This document shows positions 12,577-24,584 of a DNA stretch of 64,000 bases, one piece after another (position 1 is the first letter of the stretch; every line of letters begins with the position of its first letter). The notes under the pieces were generated by a model, which searched no databases, was not told where the DNA came from, and saw only the letters and a list, made by a program, of their open reading frames with translations. The DNA comes from Coenobita brevimanus. Its lineage: Eukaryota > Arthropoda > Malacostraca > Decapoda > Coenobitidae. Location of the stretch: NCBI GenBank assembly GCA_032717465.1, contig CM064681.1, forward strand, positions 16,462,204 through 16,526,203, read 5' to 3'. The position numbers and the translations under genes are program-made.

Positions 12577-13634
12577 CTATCTATCTATCTATATACCTAG
12601 GCTACTTCCCCCAAGGAAAGGGAGGTAGCCGAGACAGGACGACACGCTCCCCATTTACTCATCCATTCAAACATATTCATTCGCATCTTAGCCCCAAGGG
12701 GAGAACGGACAGATCCTCACCGCACCACACCGCACAAGGGTCAACTGCGCAATGCAATCAGTGACATCTGCAGCAGGGCCCGACAGCAGAGCTGGTTTAC
12801 CCCTGCCACATCATAACAGACCCATCCCCTTACCCGCACCTGACCTGACTACCTGATCAGACCTAATGCGGGAGAATATCTTCTCAGGGCTGCGTCATCA
12901 CTTATTCATTCACAATTTCTCTCCATTTATTTCTGTCACGCACAGCTTCCTTGCTCAACAGACATCCCTCTCGCATCCAGTGCTCTCTTCACACTGTCCA
13001 TCCATCCTATTCGTGGTCTTCCTCTCAGCCTTACACCTCTCACATCAGATCTAGTTGTTTTTTTCACCAATCGCTCATTATCCATTCTCTCCATATGCCC
13101 AAACCATCGCAACACCCTCTGCTCAACTCTACCAGCCATCTCCTGAACAACTCCAGTTCTCCTTCACACTTCATCATTTCGCACTCGATCCATACGCGTC
13201 ACTCCACACATACTCCTCAGACACCTCATCTCCATTACATTCAAACTTTTCCTCTCTGGTACACCCATATTCCATGTTTCAGCCCCATATAACGCAGTCG
13301 GTACCACAACACCCTCATACAACCTTCTCTTTACATCCATTCTAAGCGAACGACATCTAAACACTTTTTTCATTCCTCCCAGCACCTTTCCTACTTCATT
13401 TATTCTAAACTTCACTTCTGCATCTATTCTTCCATCCACAGCAACATGTGACCCTAGATATTTAAAACACTCTACCTCCTCAAGCAACTCGCCATTCAAA
13501 ACTATATTCATCCCCCTACCATCTACCAACCTCGTACACTTCATCACTTTACTCTTATTCTTATTTACTTTCAATTTTCCTCTTTCACACAGCCTTCCAA
13601 ACTCCTCTACCAACTGTCTCAATCTCTCCTCCAA
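12577..13634 (-). mobile_element. RTE-like LINE, 3' fragment (family of 41698-44890)
   Basis: On the minus strand it encodes the RT thumb and C-terminal region (KLKVNKNKSKVM, ALYGAETW, VEQRVLRWFGHMERM, RGRPRIGWMD) and ends with a 3' UTR and an ATAG/GATA tail at 12577. It is 5' truncated at 13634 and flanked by CAGAAA. Another 3' fragment of the same subfamily is at 60396-61158. Frame breaks near 13160 make it nonfunctional. Confidence 0.85.
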
Positions 13635-13640
13635 CAGAAA

Positions 13641-14295
13641 GAATCCCTCAGACTCTCACATAATTTTAAATGATGTCAATATTCCCATATCTACTACAAT
13701 TGATATCCTAGGTGTTAATCTAAACCTCAACCTAAGCTGGACAGCTTATTTTACATCCCTTGCTAAAAATCCTTCCAAAAAATTGGGACTTATGTACAGA
13801 GATCGTGAGTTCTCTGACGAGCAGATGGCCACAATATACAAAAGTCATGTGCGTTCTCAGATTGAATACTGTTCACCACTGTGGAGTGGATGTGGAGCGG
13901 TTGCATTGAGGCAGTTGGACAAAATTCAAAATAAAGCCATTAGATTAATCAATAATCCTGCCATCACGCAAGACCTTCCTCTATTATCGGTACATAGAGA
14001 TGTTGCTTCTTTAGCATTATTTTATGTATATTTTTACCGTAAGTGTTCAGACGAACTGGCTTCAATTGTTCCTCCCCTTCACATTTTTTCTCAAAATACT
14101 CAGGCAGCTGGGAGTGCCCATGATTTCACACTATCTTCCCCGCAATGCAGAACTTCTGCTTATCAAAATTCATTCATCCCCAGAACTACTACTCTCCGGA
14201 ATTCGCTTCCTGGGAGTTGTTTCCCACAAATATTTGATCCACTTCAGTTCAGGTCCAGTTGTTATGGGTATTTTATGAATGGAGGATGCCTTTAG
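13641..14295 (+). pseudogene. C-terminal domain of split Jockey-like RT
   Basis: The frame reads ILGVNLNLNLSW near 13705, SHVRSQIEYCSPLWSG near 13840 and DKIQNKAIRLINNP near 13915, the conserved region after the RT palm in Jockey/CR1-type elements. It ends at a stop near 14295 (MNGGCL). It is the continuation of 12405-12576. Confidence 0.82.
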
Positions 14296-14348
14296 GCACA
14301 TGGACTTATTTTTTTTCCCTTATGTTTTTCCTTCCTCCATTCATTATC

Positions 14349-14549
<201 letters not shown>

Positions 14550-14574
14550 CCTCCTTACCCCGAGGTTCCCGCAA

Positions 14575-15500
14575 CACATGATACTATCTCTCGACAAGCA
14601 CTCGTTACACATATCACTAACATTTTATTATAAATCATAAATATTCAACAATTGTCTTAGCAAAGTACAGTGCTTGTCCACTGACGTCTGTGGTTGCCCG
14701 GCGTCCTTACGTCATCTGCACATCTGCTGCTAAGGTATCACTGAAATACACTACACACCCACAATATCCCAACAAACACTCGTGATACACATCACAATCA
14801 TTTTGTGTAAATCATAAATAATCAGCAAATGTCTTAGCAAGTTACAGTACCTGTTCAATGATGCACGTGGTTGCTAGGCATCCTTATGTCCCAACACACC
14901 TGGCAATAAGGTATCGCTAACCTACATACGCACCCACAAAATTCCTTCATGAACACTGCACATTTCACGTTCATTGTACATAAAGTATAAGTTCTCACTA
15001 AATGTCTTAGCAAGTTACAGTACCTGTTCAATGACATCCGTGGTTGCTAGTTCTCCTTATATCCCCACACACCTGCCACTAAGGTATCGCTAACCAGTGC
15101 TATGCACCCACAGAATTTCTTCACGAACACTCACTGCATATTTCATGTTCACTGTACATAATGTATAAGTTCTCACTAGATGTCTTAGCAAGTTACAGTA
15201 CCTGTTCAATGACGTCCATGGTTCCTAGGCATCCTTTCGTCCCCACACACCTGCTGCTAGGTATCGCTAACCTACGCTATGCACCCACAAAATTCCTTCA
15301 CGAACACTCGCTGCACATTTCACATTCATTGTACATAAAGTATAAGTTCTCACTAAATGTCTTAGCAAGTTACAGTACCTGTCCAATGACGTCCGTGGTT
15401 GCTAGGCGTCTTTATGTCCCCGCATGCCTGGTGCTAAGGTATTGTTAACATACGCTACGCACCCTAAATTATCCCTTCATGAACGCTTGCAGCAGAATTC
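14575..15500. repeat. ~176-bp tandem repeat, five units
   Basis: The block GTCTTAGCAAGTTACAGTAC (or close variants) starts units near 14653, 14829, 15003, 15181 and 15357, spacing 174-178 bp. Each unit has a CGTGGTTGCTAGGC-like segment, TAAGGTATCGCTAAC and CCTTCACGAACACT. Divergence among units is modest. The sequence to about 15800 is a decayed continuation with no gene. Confidence 0.9.
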
Positions 15501-15829
15501 ATGAACACTTCACATTAAATCATACACAAATACGTGACTACAACAATGATTCTACCCCTACCTCTGCAGTTATTTATGTTTCTTATTACGGTACAACGTG
15601 ACTGTGACGCAGCACCTTCGCCTCAAGATTTATGACGCGCCGCTATATTGGCACACACAGCACTCCTTCACGAACACTTGCAGCATGTTGGTCTTATATT
15701 TCACACAAATTCATACCCATGTACATTATCACTATCAAATTCCATCCCTGAACACCTCTAATAATCCCTTCCCAACTGCGGTGTACAGGTAATGCCTGCC
15801 CCATTCCACACCATGTCTATGGCGTATGT

Positions 15830-16381
15830 CTTTTTTTTTTTTTATGCGAGGAAGAAGGAACCAAAGGCCATGAGCCCGCAGTAACAGTTCTCTCCAAGAG
15901 AAAAACAAAATACAATAGAGAGCCAAATTCAAGATCCGATCATTTTGAGATGTCTGGACACACTACATTTGAAAGACTGGAGATCATAGGCAGCAGGAAA
16001 TACAGACAGAGGGAGACAGTTCCAGAGCTGACCTGTTGCATAAATGAAAGACTGGGAGTAACGGTTAACTCTTGCATTAGAGAGTTGGACAGAAAAGGGA
16101 TGAGAGTTTGCTGCCAGACGGGTGCTACGCGCCCGTCGTAGAGGTGGAGGAATGCAAGCAGACAGTTCAGAGGAGCAGTGACCATTAAAGTAGCGATAGA
16201 AAAGAGATAAAGATGCAACAGTGCGGCAAAGAGACAGAGGTTGAAGGGAGTCAGTAAGAGGAGGAGAGTTAATGAGACGAAAAGCCTTTGACTCCACCCT
16301 ATTGAGAAGAGCTGTATGTGGGGAGCCTCCCCACACATGAGAGTTGTACTCCACACAGGGGCGGATAAAACCCCTGTATGT
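15830..16381 (-). mobile_element. Jockey-like LINE 3' fragment with poly(A) tail
   Basis: On the minus strand, a 5'-truncated end of the same family as 369-2655, finishing in a poly-T/A run (15831-15842). GTATGT flanks it at 15824-15829 and 16376-16381, a possible 6-bp target duplication. A frame at 15929-16390 encodes GFIRPCVEYNSHVWGGSP and SLFYRYFNGHCSSELSA and stays open to its stop, but it lacks the RT catalytic domain. Confidence 0.87.
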
Positions 16382-16699
16382 AACGCATGCTAGTTCCAAT
16401 ATATCACAAAGCCAGCCATTATAGCTTTCACACACTCTACAGTTTAGGCATTGGCTTCTCTATATATGTAAATGTACTCACATCATAGGGGCCAGGGGAG
16501 GCAGAGTGGCGAAACCCCGCTACAGTGAACACGCGTCTTTCCCCTAGGCCTAACGACTGATAACGATTACTATTTCTTCTCAAGATATATATCTATGTTT
16601 CATCAACAAAATCACTTCAAAATATGCTCAGAAATAATATATTATCACACTGAGTCCATAGGGGCTTCGACTTGGGATGGAGGGGAAGAATTATGATGA
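16382..16699. other. Noncoding, nothing recognised
   Basis: Unique-looking sequence between a LINE fragment and a fold-back element; no gene seen. Confidence 0.5.
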
Positions 16700-17310
16700 T
16701 TTAACCCGTTGGCTGCGGTATTTATAGTCGTTCTATTTTATGAAAACAGTTTGGGTGGGGCGATCTGGGACTTCACACTGTTAGCTCTGTTGTCACATCG
16801 CCGCCGACACACGTGTAATTATTTGTGCTCACCTCTCTCTCTGTCTCACTCTCCTATTTTAAGCTAGTAACTACTTATAAATGAATTTTAGACACTCTGT
16901 CTAGATGTAATTCAGTAAAAAAGCTATAGTATAGTATAAATCTCATAAGACTTGTCAGAGTTGCTTTTGCGACCCGTTGTCAGGTGGTGACACAAGGGAT
17001 AGCCCTGCGTGAGCGGGTCATACTCGGTCAGTCTCCCGCCATGGAAGCTAGAAAAAAAAAAAAAAAAACACCTGTAGACTTTTATCTCAGGAGTGGTGTG
17101 GAAGAAAGTCGAAAACAAGAGAGAAAATAAAGAAAATAAAATTAGTAGTAGTTACTATAAATATGAGAGAGAGAGAGAGAGAGAGAGCGCACGTGTATGG
17201 CGACGATGTGGCAACAGAGCTAACAGAGTGAGGTCCCAGAGCGCCCTACCCAAACTGCCTTCATAAAACAGAACGACTATCGTTGAAAGGGACCCTTTGC
17301 CTGTGCAGCT
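16700..17310. repeat. Fold-back (MITE-like) inverted repeat
   Basis: Two arms of about 160 bp (about 16715-16880 and 17145-17290) are inverted copies. Landmark pairs are AACAGTTTGGGTGGGGCG with CGCCCTACCCAAACTG, TTAGCTCTGTTGTCACATCG with CGATGTGGCAACAGAGCTAA, and ACACGTG with CACGTGT. The spacer of about 265 bp has no frame. The ends are not sharp enough for me to assign a target duplication. Confidence 0.75.
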
Positions 17311-17739
17311 ATCTCGCCAAAACTCAACTCTCGCAAAACAACATGGAATATATATCAGTTTACTTGCCATATATCTGTGTATCCTCTGGTAAACTTTTTT
17401 TTTTTTTTTCTAAAACGCTGTGGTAATGGCGAAGTTCTGAACAGAAGTTAGAGAAGTTGGTGACATAAAGCATCTTATACTTACCGAGTGTGAGGGAAAA
17501 TGGAGCATCAGAGAGGACCATAAAGTAAACTGAATACACCGATACAACTGTAAACCACATCGGGAAATGAGTGTACTGATAAAGTAGGTGGCTGATGTGG
17601 ACCGTGGAAAATAAGAATAATATGTGGATATGGATATGGCATGGATATGAATGATAGGATGATGTTCAAGTTACACCGACACCTCGACAAAACTATACAC
17701 CTGATAATAGCTCGCTAAAATGCCTTGGTATGTTCACAA

Positions 17740-17768
17740 GTTAGCTAGTTAGCAACACTAAGAATTTG

Positions 17769-17806
<38 letters not shown>

Positions 17807-17967
17807 TGGCCAGCCTCTAAAGTATGTAAGTCGGTGCAAACACATACTATGGGGGAAAAAAGGGGAGTAGGCTACTGATGAAAAAGCTCATGTGTACTGT
17901 GAAAAACAAGAAAAAAGACCACTGGCTACACCACGCCCCTCATGCAAGACACCCGCGCTCTGACACA

Positions 17968-18001
<34 letters not shown>

Positions 18002-18730
18002 AGAAAAATACGTGGATATGGGTATGGAAACAAACCACTGGGGGAAAAAGGGGGTGTACTGAGAGAGAGAGAGAGAGAGAACACCGGTGGGAGAGAGGAG
18101 AGACAAAGACAGGGCTTGCTCGGGTCACCACATGGTAGGTGAGGGTAAGGGATAACGGACGAAAGCGGGGTTGCCAGAAATCAAGCGTCCAGAGTGAATT
18201 GCACTTGTTTCCTTTGTCTAATAACTCTGTTTCCACACTCATGAGATATGATTATACAAGATGACTATTCACTCTGATATCAGATGAGGTCGAGGAAGCC
18301 TAATGTTTAAATATTGTGGGTGATATATCGCGGTTGTCACTTTAGCGGAGTTAAGTTTCAGATTCCCTGCATTCCTTGCATTCCTTTGACATTGTATAGC
18401 ACGGAAGACATGGATATGGAAGAAGGAGTTATGTTCAAGTCATATAGGCACACATACATATGAATGGAATAACAGCTGGCTAAAATGCTGTCATTATATG
18501 TGGTGGTTTATATAAGGGTGGTTTCAATAAAGCGGGGTCAAGGTTCAGAATTCCTGCCTTCCTCACATTCATTTGAAACTGTACAGTACTGAAGGTAATA
18601 AGCATGGATATGGATTACAGGGTTATGGTCAAGTCATATAGACATATAACTGTACATGGGATAATAGCTAGCCATAAATCGCGAAATAAAAATATAACAC
18701 AGAACATAACATGTATTAGAACAGCATGCC
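17740..18730. repeat. Dispersed repeat R, copy 1
   Basis: The sequence from GTTAGCTAGTTAG through a (TG)n array, an (AC)n array and a (GA)n array to a GGATAATAGCTAGCC-like end is repeated at 20240-20335 plus 24309-25349. It contains two diverged internal units with GGATATGG and TCAAGTCATATAG blocks near 18410 and 18610. No coding frame is conserved, so its nature is unknown. Confidence 0.8.
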
Positions 18731-19430
18731 AAATAAAACATAAAAATGGCTTACAGACTTGTAGTAAATAAGTTAGCACAAAATGGGGCATGATAACATC
18801 AATTACAAAACATAACAAAACAGAATAGTATGACAAACATAGCAGTGACTTACAGACTTGTAGTATATAATTTTGTAGGTGGTGGCGACCATCATCCACT
18901 CACTTGATGTAGTGCTGGGTACTTCCTCCTTAGCCTTTATCATTCTCTTTATGTGTCTGCCCTCCTCTCTTCCTATTTCTCCCATCTTTCCTGTCACATC
19001 TTATTGCCTTTCTTTCTTTTACAGATGGATTTACGTTGAGTGACAAGCCTCATGGTTTTTTGTAAGCAAAGAAACCATTTACAACTCTGGGTGGTAACCT
19101 CATGACCAAACTACAGTATACGTGCTCCCTACGTGTCAATAAGTGGGTTGGTGGAGGGTTAGTGCCCCTCCCCGTAAAACAACTAAATCAAAGTCAAATG
19201 GCCACCCCTTATGGGATTATGGCATCTGGCAATAGATAGCTAGATAAGAAAGGCCTGTAAAGAAAGTACTACTGATAATAAAAATTACAAAACATGAAAT
19301 TGAATAGTAAGAGAAATACACAAGTGACTTACAGACTTGTAGTACATAAATTAGAATAAAAAGGACCAGGAAAGAAAGTACTACTGATACACGAGTATCT
19401 TATAATATTACACGAGTTTATTATAATGTA
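18731..19430. other. Noncoding with small direct repeats
   Basis: CTTACAGACTTGTAGTA recurs near 18751, 18851 and 19328. Around 19141-19185 the sequence resembles the 5' leader of the RTE-like LINE near 44790 (GGGTTGGTGG, GGGTTAGTGCCCC), perhaps a tiny LINE scrap. No gene seen. Confidence 0.5.
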
Positions 19431-19433
19431 CAC

Positions 19434-19458
19434 TTGTACAGTATATGGAAAGACAGTA

Positions 19459-19512
<54 letters not shown>

Positions 19513-19704
19513 ATACAAGTGTTGTATGGGTGGGTAAGAATCTGAGTGAAGAGAGGAGAAATGATGGATGGGAAGGAAAGAGGGGTGATGTTTTGACTTT
19601 CCTCCCTTCTTCCCCCTTGAAGTCAAAACATCACCCCTCTTTCCTTCCCATCCATCCTTTCTCTCTCTCCTCACCTAGATTCATACCCACCTATACAACA
19701 CTTG

Positions 19705-19756
<52 letters not shown>

Positions 19757-19790
19757 CAGAGTAGGTGCATTGCACGCCTGTCATTCCATC
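19434..19790. repeat. Near-perfect fold-back with (TG)n/(CA)n arms
   Basis: Left arm: (TG)n (19461-19510), then ACAAGTGTTGTATGGGTGGG and GATGGATGGGAAGGAAAGAG up to 19599. Right arm: the inverse from 19620 to a matching (CA)n at 19709-19758. The loop is about 20 bp. The arms are nearly identical, so the structure is recent or maintained. Confidence 0.9.
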
Positions 19791-19942
19791 TCAATGTGAC
19801 AACCTTGCCCAACTTCTCGCTCTAGGTGAATAGGTCCCCCTTTTTTCGTCCTTTTCGTTGCTTCAGGCTTCTCTCGTGGTGGACTTGAGCTGCATTTCAT
19901 CATCTGGTGTATCACTCGAACTGGGGTATCAAGCAGGGACTT

Positions 19943-20229
19943 CTATCCATTGAACTTTGGCATAAACTTCATGTATGTCCGTACAGTTCCACATGACCCA
20001 GTTTTGTCATGTAGGAACTGACAGAAAGCAGGGCTAGTATACCAACCGTCAATGTAAAGAATATGACCCCTACCAAGGTAGTCTGCAATAATCTTTTTGA
20101 CGACAGCACCAGACGTGCCCATGGGGTCTTTCTTGCTAACCTTTGGTATATATCTGTGCTTGTGTACACGATCATGTCGAGAAGAAATACTCTCACAGTC
20201 ACAGCACAAACAGTTTGATGCCAAAGCAA
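19943..20229 (-). pseudogene. piggyBac-family transposase fragment
   Basis: The minus-strand frame contains SGAVVKKIIADYLGRGH, then LYIDGWYTSPAF and DKTGSCGTVR. This is the core of the DDE_Tnp_1_7 domain around the second catalytic Asp (DGWYTSP corresponds to the usual DNWYTS). Both ends of the protein are missing. It is distinct in sequence from the 10482-12390 remnant, so it is another lineage or a more decayed insertion. Confidence 0.8.
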
Positions 20230-20274
20230 TGTCTCTTGGATGGGATGTTTGTTAGCTAGTTAGTGATACTGAAA

Positions 20275-20275
<1 letters not shown>

Positions 20276-20335
<60 letters not shown>
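20276..20335. repeat. (TG)n microsatellite abutting a CR1-like LINE 3' end
   Basis: Pure TG run that stops exactly at TTCTTACCTG, the antisense 3' terminus of the LINE. Confidence 0.97.
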
Positions 20336-20337
<2 letters not shown>

Positions 20338-20483
20338 CTTACCTGATAGTTCTTACCTAATTGTATCTTTACAGGAATGAGTCAAGCTCGTACTGTCCCG
20401 TGTCTTAAACCATATTTATCGTACATATCCTTAAATTTGTGAATTGTTTTGGCACACACTATTTCATTCGGTAGTGCATTCCA

Positions 20484-23234
20484 TTAATCAATTGCTCTGT
20501 TTGGGAAACTGTATTTCCTTACGTCTTTATCACCTCTCTTCTTATGCAATTTTTTGCAGTGTCCTCTTGCTGATGCTTCTCCATATGTTAAGTAATCATT
20601 TATGTCTATTTTCTCCTTTCCTGATATGCATTTATATAGCATTATCATGTCACCTCTTTTCCTTCTCTCCTGTAGTGTTGGTAGATTCAGTTTATTTAGT
20701 CTTTCTTCGTAGCTTAGGTCCCTTAAGCTTGGTATCCATCTTGTAGCGGCCCTTTGAACTTTTTCAATCTTGTCTATGTGCTTTTTGAGATGAGGACTCC
20801 AGACTACTGATGCATATTCCAGGGTTGGTCTAATGAATGATGTTATTATCCTTCTTAGCATGTCTTCATTTATGTATGTGAATGCTATTCTCATATTTGC
20901 AAGCAGTGTATACATGTTCCGCACCTTCTCGCTGATGTGGTCACCCGGAGATAGTCTGTTATTGATAATCACACCTAGGTCTTTCTCTCTTTCTGATGTG
21001 TATAGGGTTTTATTTCCTAACTTATAATCCCAATCAGGTCTTTTTCCACTTTTACCAAACTTGATTACATGACATTTGTCCACATTGAATTCCATTTGCC
21101 ATGTACTACTCCATTCATGAAGTTTATTTAATTCTTCTTGTAGCTCTTTACAAGAGTCTGTGTTAGTAATTCTCCTTTGTATTTTTGCATCATCTGCAAA
21201 CATATTCAGATAGCTCTCATTTCCAGTGTTACTGTTTATATCATTTATATACACTAAAAACATGATTGATGCCAGCACTGAACCCTGTGGTACTCCACTA
21301 GTCACTTCTTTCCATGATGAGTAGTTTCCTCTTAGTACTGTCCTCATTTCTCTTTTTATGAGAAAGTCTTGCATCCAACAAAACAGTTTGCCTCGAATTC
21401 CTCCTTGGTGGTACAGTTTCCATAAAAGTCTTTGGTGTGGTACTGTGTCAAATGCTTTCTTGAAATCTAAGTAGATACTGTCCACCCATCCTTCCCTTTC
21501 CTGTATTGTGTTTGTTACTCTGTCATAGTAGCTCAACAGATTAGTAACACATGATTTTCCTTTTCTGAAACCAAACTGTCTTTCTGTTATCATACTGTGT
21601 TCTTCTAGATGATTTACCCAAGCTTTTCTTATAAGTTTTTCTAATATCTTGCTTACAACAATGGTCAGTGATACTGGTCGGTAGTGGAGAGGATTTTGTC
21701 TATTTCCTTTCTTGAATAAGGGGACAATATTTGCTTTTTTCCAAATATCAAGTAGTTTACCTTGACTCAAGGATTTCTTGAAAATTAAAAATAATGGTTT
21801 ACATAACTCCTTTGCACATTCTCGTAATACCCAACATGAAATTTCATCAGGACCACTTGCTTTTCCTCTGTCTAATCTACTTAACTCCTCCTGTATTACT
21901 TTTTCTGCTATTTGTATATCTGGTAGTATGTGTGTGGACATGCGTGTTCCACATAGTCCCTCTCAAAATTTTTTTCTTCTGTAAAAACTAATTGGAAATT
22001 CTTATTTAGTGCTTCACAAATATCTTTCTCTTGTGTATAAGTGATTCCCTCGTCCGTAATGGATTGTATTATATCTTTTACTTTAGTTTTGCTTCTGATA
22101 TAGCTGTAAAACAGCTTTGGTTGATCACTACTTTTATTTATTATATCCTCCTCAAACTGTTCTTGGGCTTCCCTCCTTATTCTTGTGTAGTCGCGTCTTG
22201 CCTGTTTATAATTATTATACACCCTTTCACTATTGTGTCTTCGGTATCTATTCCACAACAAATCTCTTCTTTCTTTTGATTTTTTACATTCTGTATTGAA
22301 CCATTTCTGTATTTTCTTATCTGCTTCTTTGTGCTGTGGGATGTACTTCTGGACTCCTATTTCATAAAATTCACAAAATTTTTTATATACAGCATTTAAA
22401 TCTTGTCCTCTAAGCTCATTTTCCCAATCAACTTCTAAGAAATACTTCTTTAGGGCTTGATAATTTCCCTTTTTATAGTTTAGGCTCTTTTTGTAACTAT
22501 CATTGCTGTTTACTATGTCATATGCTATCCTGAAGTTATAATTTAGTACTGCATGATCGCTTTTGCCGAGTGGAGGGTGATATATTAAACTGTCAATATC
22601 ATTTTCTTGCCTTGTAAATATTAGATCTAGCACTGAAGGTACATCAAGTCCTCTTTTTCTGGTGGTTTCCCTCACATGTTGCATTAAGAAAAACTCTTGT
22701 ACGAGATCCAGGAGCTTTTGGTCCTACCAGCTTTCTTGGCTATTTATATCTAGAGTATTCCAATTTATATTTGTATTGAAGTCCCCAGTTAGTATAATTC
22801 TTTCCGATTTCTCTTCCATTTTATGTAGCAATGATCTTACACTCTGAATTGTACTCTCTGCCAGGTCCTCATATTCGTCTCTTTCCCATGTGTTTGATCT
22901 GGGTGGCATGTATAAATTGGCTACAATTACTTTACCTTCAGATGTGTCGATCTCTACTGCAATCAGTTCTACTTGTGATGGTATATCTAGTTTTATTTCC
23001 TTGACTTTTAGATTTTTCTTAGTTAATATTATAATTCCTCATCCTTTTTTTAAATATCTGTCTCTTCTCCATATATTGTATTCCTCTAAGTTTATTATGT
23101 CATTTGATATCCTTGGTATTAATTTTGTTTCAGTTAGGCATATTATTTGTGGTTCATTTTCTCTGACATAATCATTCATCTCTAGTAATTTAGATACCAT
23201 TCCATCCACATTTCAGTACATCAACTTTATCATC
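20484..23234 (-). pseudogene. CR1-like ORF2 (endonuclease-RT), broken
   Basis: The endonuclease begins at 23234 (MIKLMY) and is interrupted by a TGA almost at once (Ser codon in copy C), another TGA near 23040 (Gly codon in copy C) and a TAG near 22725. LTGDFN of the endonuclease is near 22790 and SDHAVLNY near 22560. The linker frame 21908-22684 shifts at 21941 because of two extra bases. The RT frame to 20484 is otherwise open: GPDEISCW, RPVSLT, FGFRKGKSC, DFKKAFDTVPH, SGVPQGSVLA, catalytic FADD near 21200, and a C-terminal VWSPHLKKH block. Recognition is by classic CR1-clade block order. Confidence 0.9.
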
Positions 23235-23324
23235 TTGTTTATATACTTGTCATGACATGGTTCTACTACCTTCCTCCTTTTTATTCCATCCTGTTTGTGT
23301 ACCACTTTCGTACCTGCAGTCCTA

Positions 23325-24296
23325 TTACTTTGTAAAAAAAAAATTCTTCTTCTCCTCTTCTGATCTTCCCTCATTTTTTGTTTTTGCTTCCTCCCTTTTC
23401 TCTTTCAGTAATTCCAGTTCCTCTTGTGTTAGGCATCTTTTTATCCATACATTTTTGAACTCCTCTTTTTCCTTAAGATTCTTTGCATTTTTTAGTATCT
23501 CTTCCACAGTGTTTACACTGTGGAAAGTCACCTTTAGAGGTCTTGTCTTGCTTTTCTTGTATTTCCCTAACCTTTTGTGTTCCTTTATGTCTTTACTACA
23601 GATTTCCTCTGATACTTCTTTCAGTAAGCTCATTACATTTGCCATCTCCTTTTTGTCTCTTGTGATCTTGTTTTTAACTTCTTCCTCTTCTATACCAGTG
23701 ATTACTATTGATTTGTTTATCTCTACTGAATTTCTGACTAACTTTGGGTTGTTTTGGATTATTCTTTTCACCTCCTTTTTAATGCTTTTTTCCTCCACCC
23801 TTGTTTCTAAGTCTTTCTTTACTTTCACCATTTCAGCATACGTGGTTTCTACATCATTTTTGTAGCTTTGCACAGCTTCATTCACTTGTGTTATCTTCTC
23901 CTCAATATCACTGCTCTGGTCAATAAGACTGCTAACTTGCCTAATTGTCTCTGTGTCATTTTTGAACTCTTCCATAACACTCTCGTGATTGACTATTGTA
24001 CTTGCCATTTCACTCATTTTCTTCCTAAGTGTACTCAATTCCACTGTTAGTTCACTGATGGTTGTGTCTTTCTTATTGGCCTCCCTTCCTAGTTTTTCTA
24101 TTTCTTCCTTTTGCAAGTGCATCTGCTTCTTTATTTCATCAATTTCATTTTTGAAAGCCATTTCTAGTTTGTTTACACGTTCAACCAGTCTATTGTGGGT
24201 CTCTACTTCAACCAGTTCTTGGTAGAAATCATCATTTTGCTTTTTACCTTTATCCTTTTTCTTTTCCAAATTTGTTTTACTGAGGTATGTATCCAT
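23325..24296 (-). CDS. CR1-like ORF1 coiled-coil protein
   Basis: An ATG at 24296 opens a ~323-residue frame without internal stops. The first two thirds are Lys/Glu-rich with heptad-like spacing (EKLGREANKKD, ELTVELSTLRKKMSEMA), indicating a long coiled coil. The C-terminal third (RPLKVTFHSVNTVEEILKNA and the following Lys-rich part) resembles the RRM-like or C-terminal domain of LINE ORF1 RNA-binding proteins. It lies just upstream of ORF2 on the same strand, as in a two-ORF LINE, about 16 bases from the element's 5' end. The product would coat element RNA. Because ORF2 is dead, expression would be incidental. Confidence 0.78.
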   Translation of the reverse strand: MDTYLSKTNLEKKKDKGKKQNDDFYQELVEVETHNRLVERVNKLEMAFKNEIDEIKKQMHLQKEEIEKLGREANKKDTTISELTVELSTLRKKMSEMASTIVNHESVMEEFKNDTETIRQVSSLIDQSSDIEEKITQVNEAVQSYKNDVETTYAEMVKVKKDLETRVEEKSIKKEVKRIIQNNPKLVRNSVEINKSIVITGIEEEEVKNKITRDKKEMANVMSLLKEVSEEICSKDIKEHKRLGKYKKSKTRPLKVTFHSVNTVEEILKNAKNLKEKEEFKNVWIKRCLTQEELELLKEKREEAKTKNEGRSEEEKKNFFFTK

Positions 24297-24308
24297 TTTG
24301 CAATACTT

Positions 24309-24524
24309 AAAGTGTGTGTGTGTGTGTGTGTGTCCTGAACAGCTACTAAACTGTGTAAGTCGGTGCAAACACAAACCATGGGGGAAAAAGAGGGAATACT
24401 GATGAAAAAGCTCATGTGTACTATGAAAAACAAGAAAAATCCACTGGCTACACCACGCCCCTCATGCAAGACGACCGTGCTCTGACACACACACACACAC
24501 ACACACACACAATATATGTATATA

Positions 24525-24584
<60 letters not shown>

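Larger units (their letters stand above)
12405..14350 (+). mobile_element. Second Jockey-like LINE fragment, split by an RTE-like insertion
   Basis: The RT reading resumes across 12577-13634 when that piece is removed: the left part ends in NAQK and the right part continues with the connector and C-terminal domain. CAGAAA occurs at 12570-12575 and 13635-13640, consistent with a target duplication. The 3' end runs into (TA)n at 14352. It is 5' truncated near the catalytic motif, beside the piggyBac remnant. Confidence 0.8.
20336..24308 (-). mobile_element. CR1-like LINE, near full length (copy B)
   Basis: The minus strand carries ORF1 then an endonuclease-RT ORF2, ending in short repeats of a GGTAAGAAC motif and no poly(A), as in CR1/L2-type elements. 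Both ends lie in (TG)n, and removing the element joins two parts of repeat R. Related copies are 53685-56735 and the split copy 51823-53364 plus 63218-64000. Several ORF2 stops and one frameshift show it is inactive. Confidence 0.9.
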
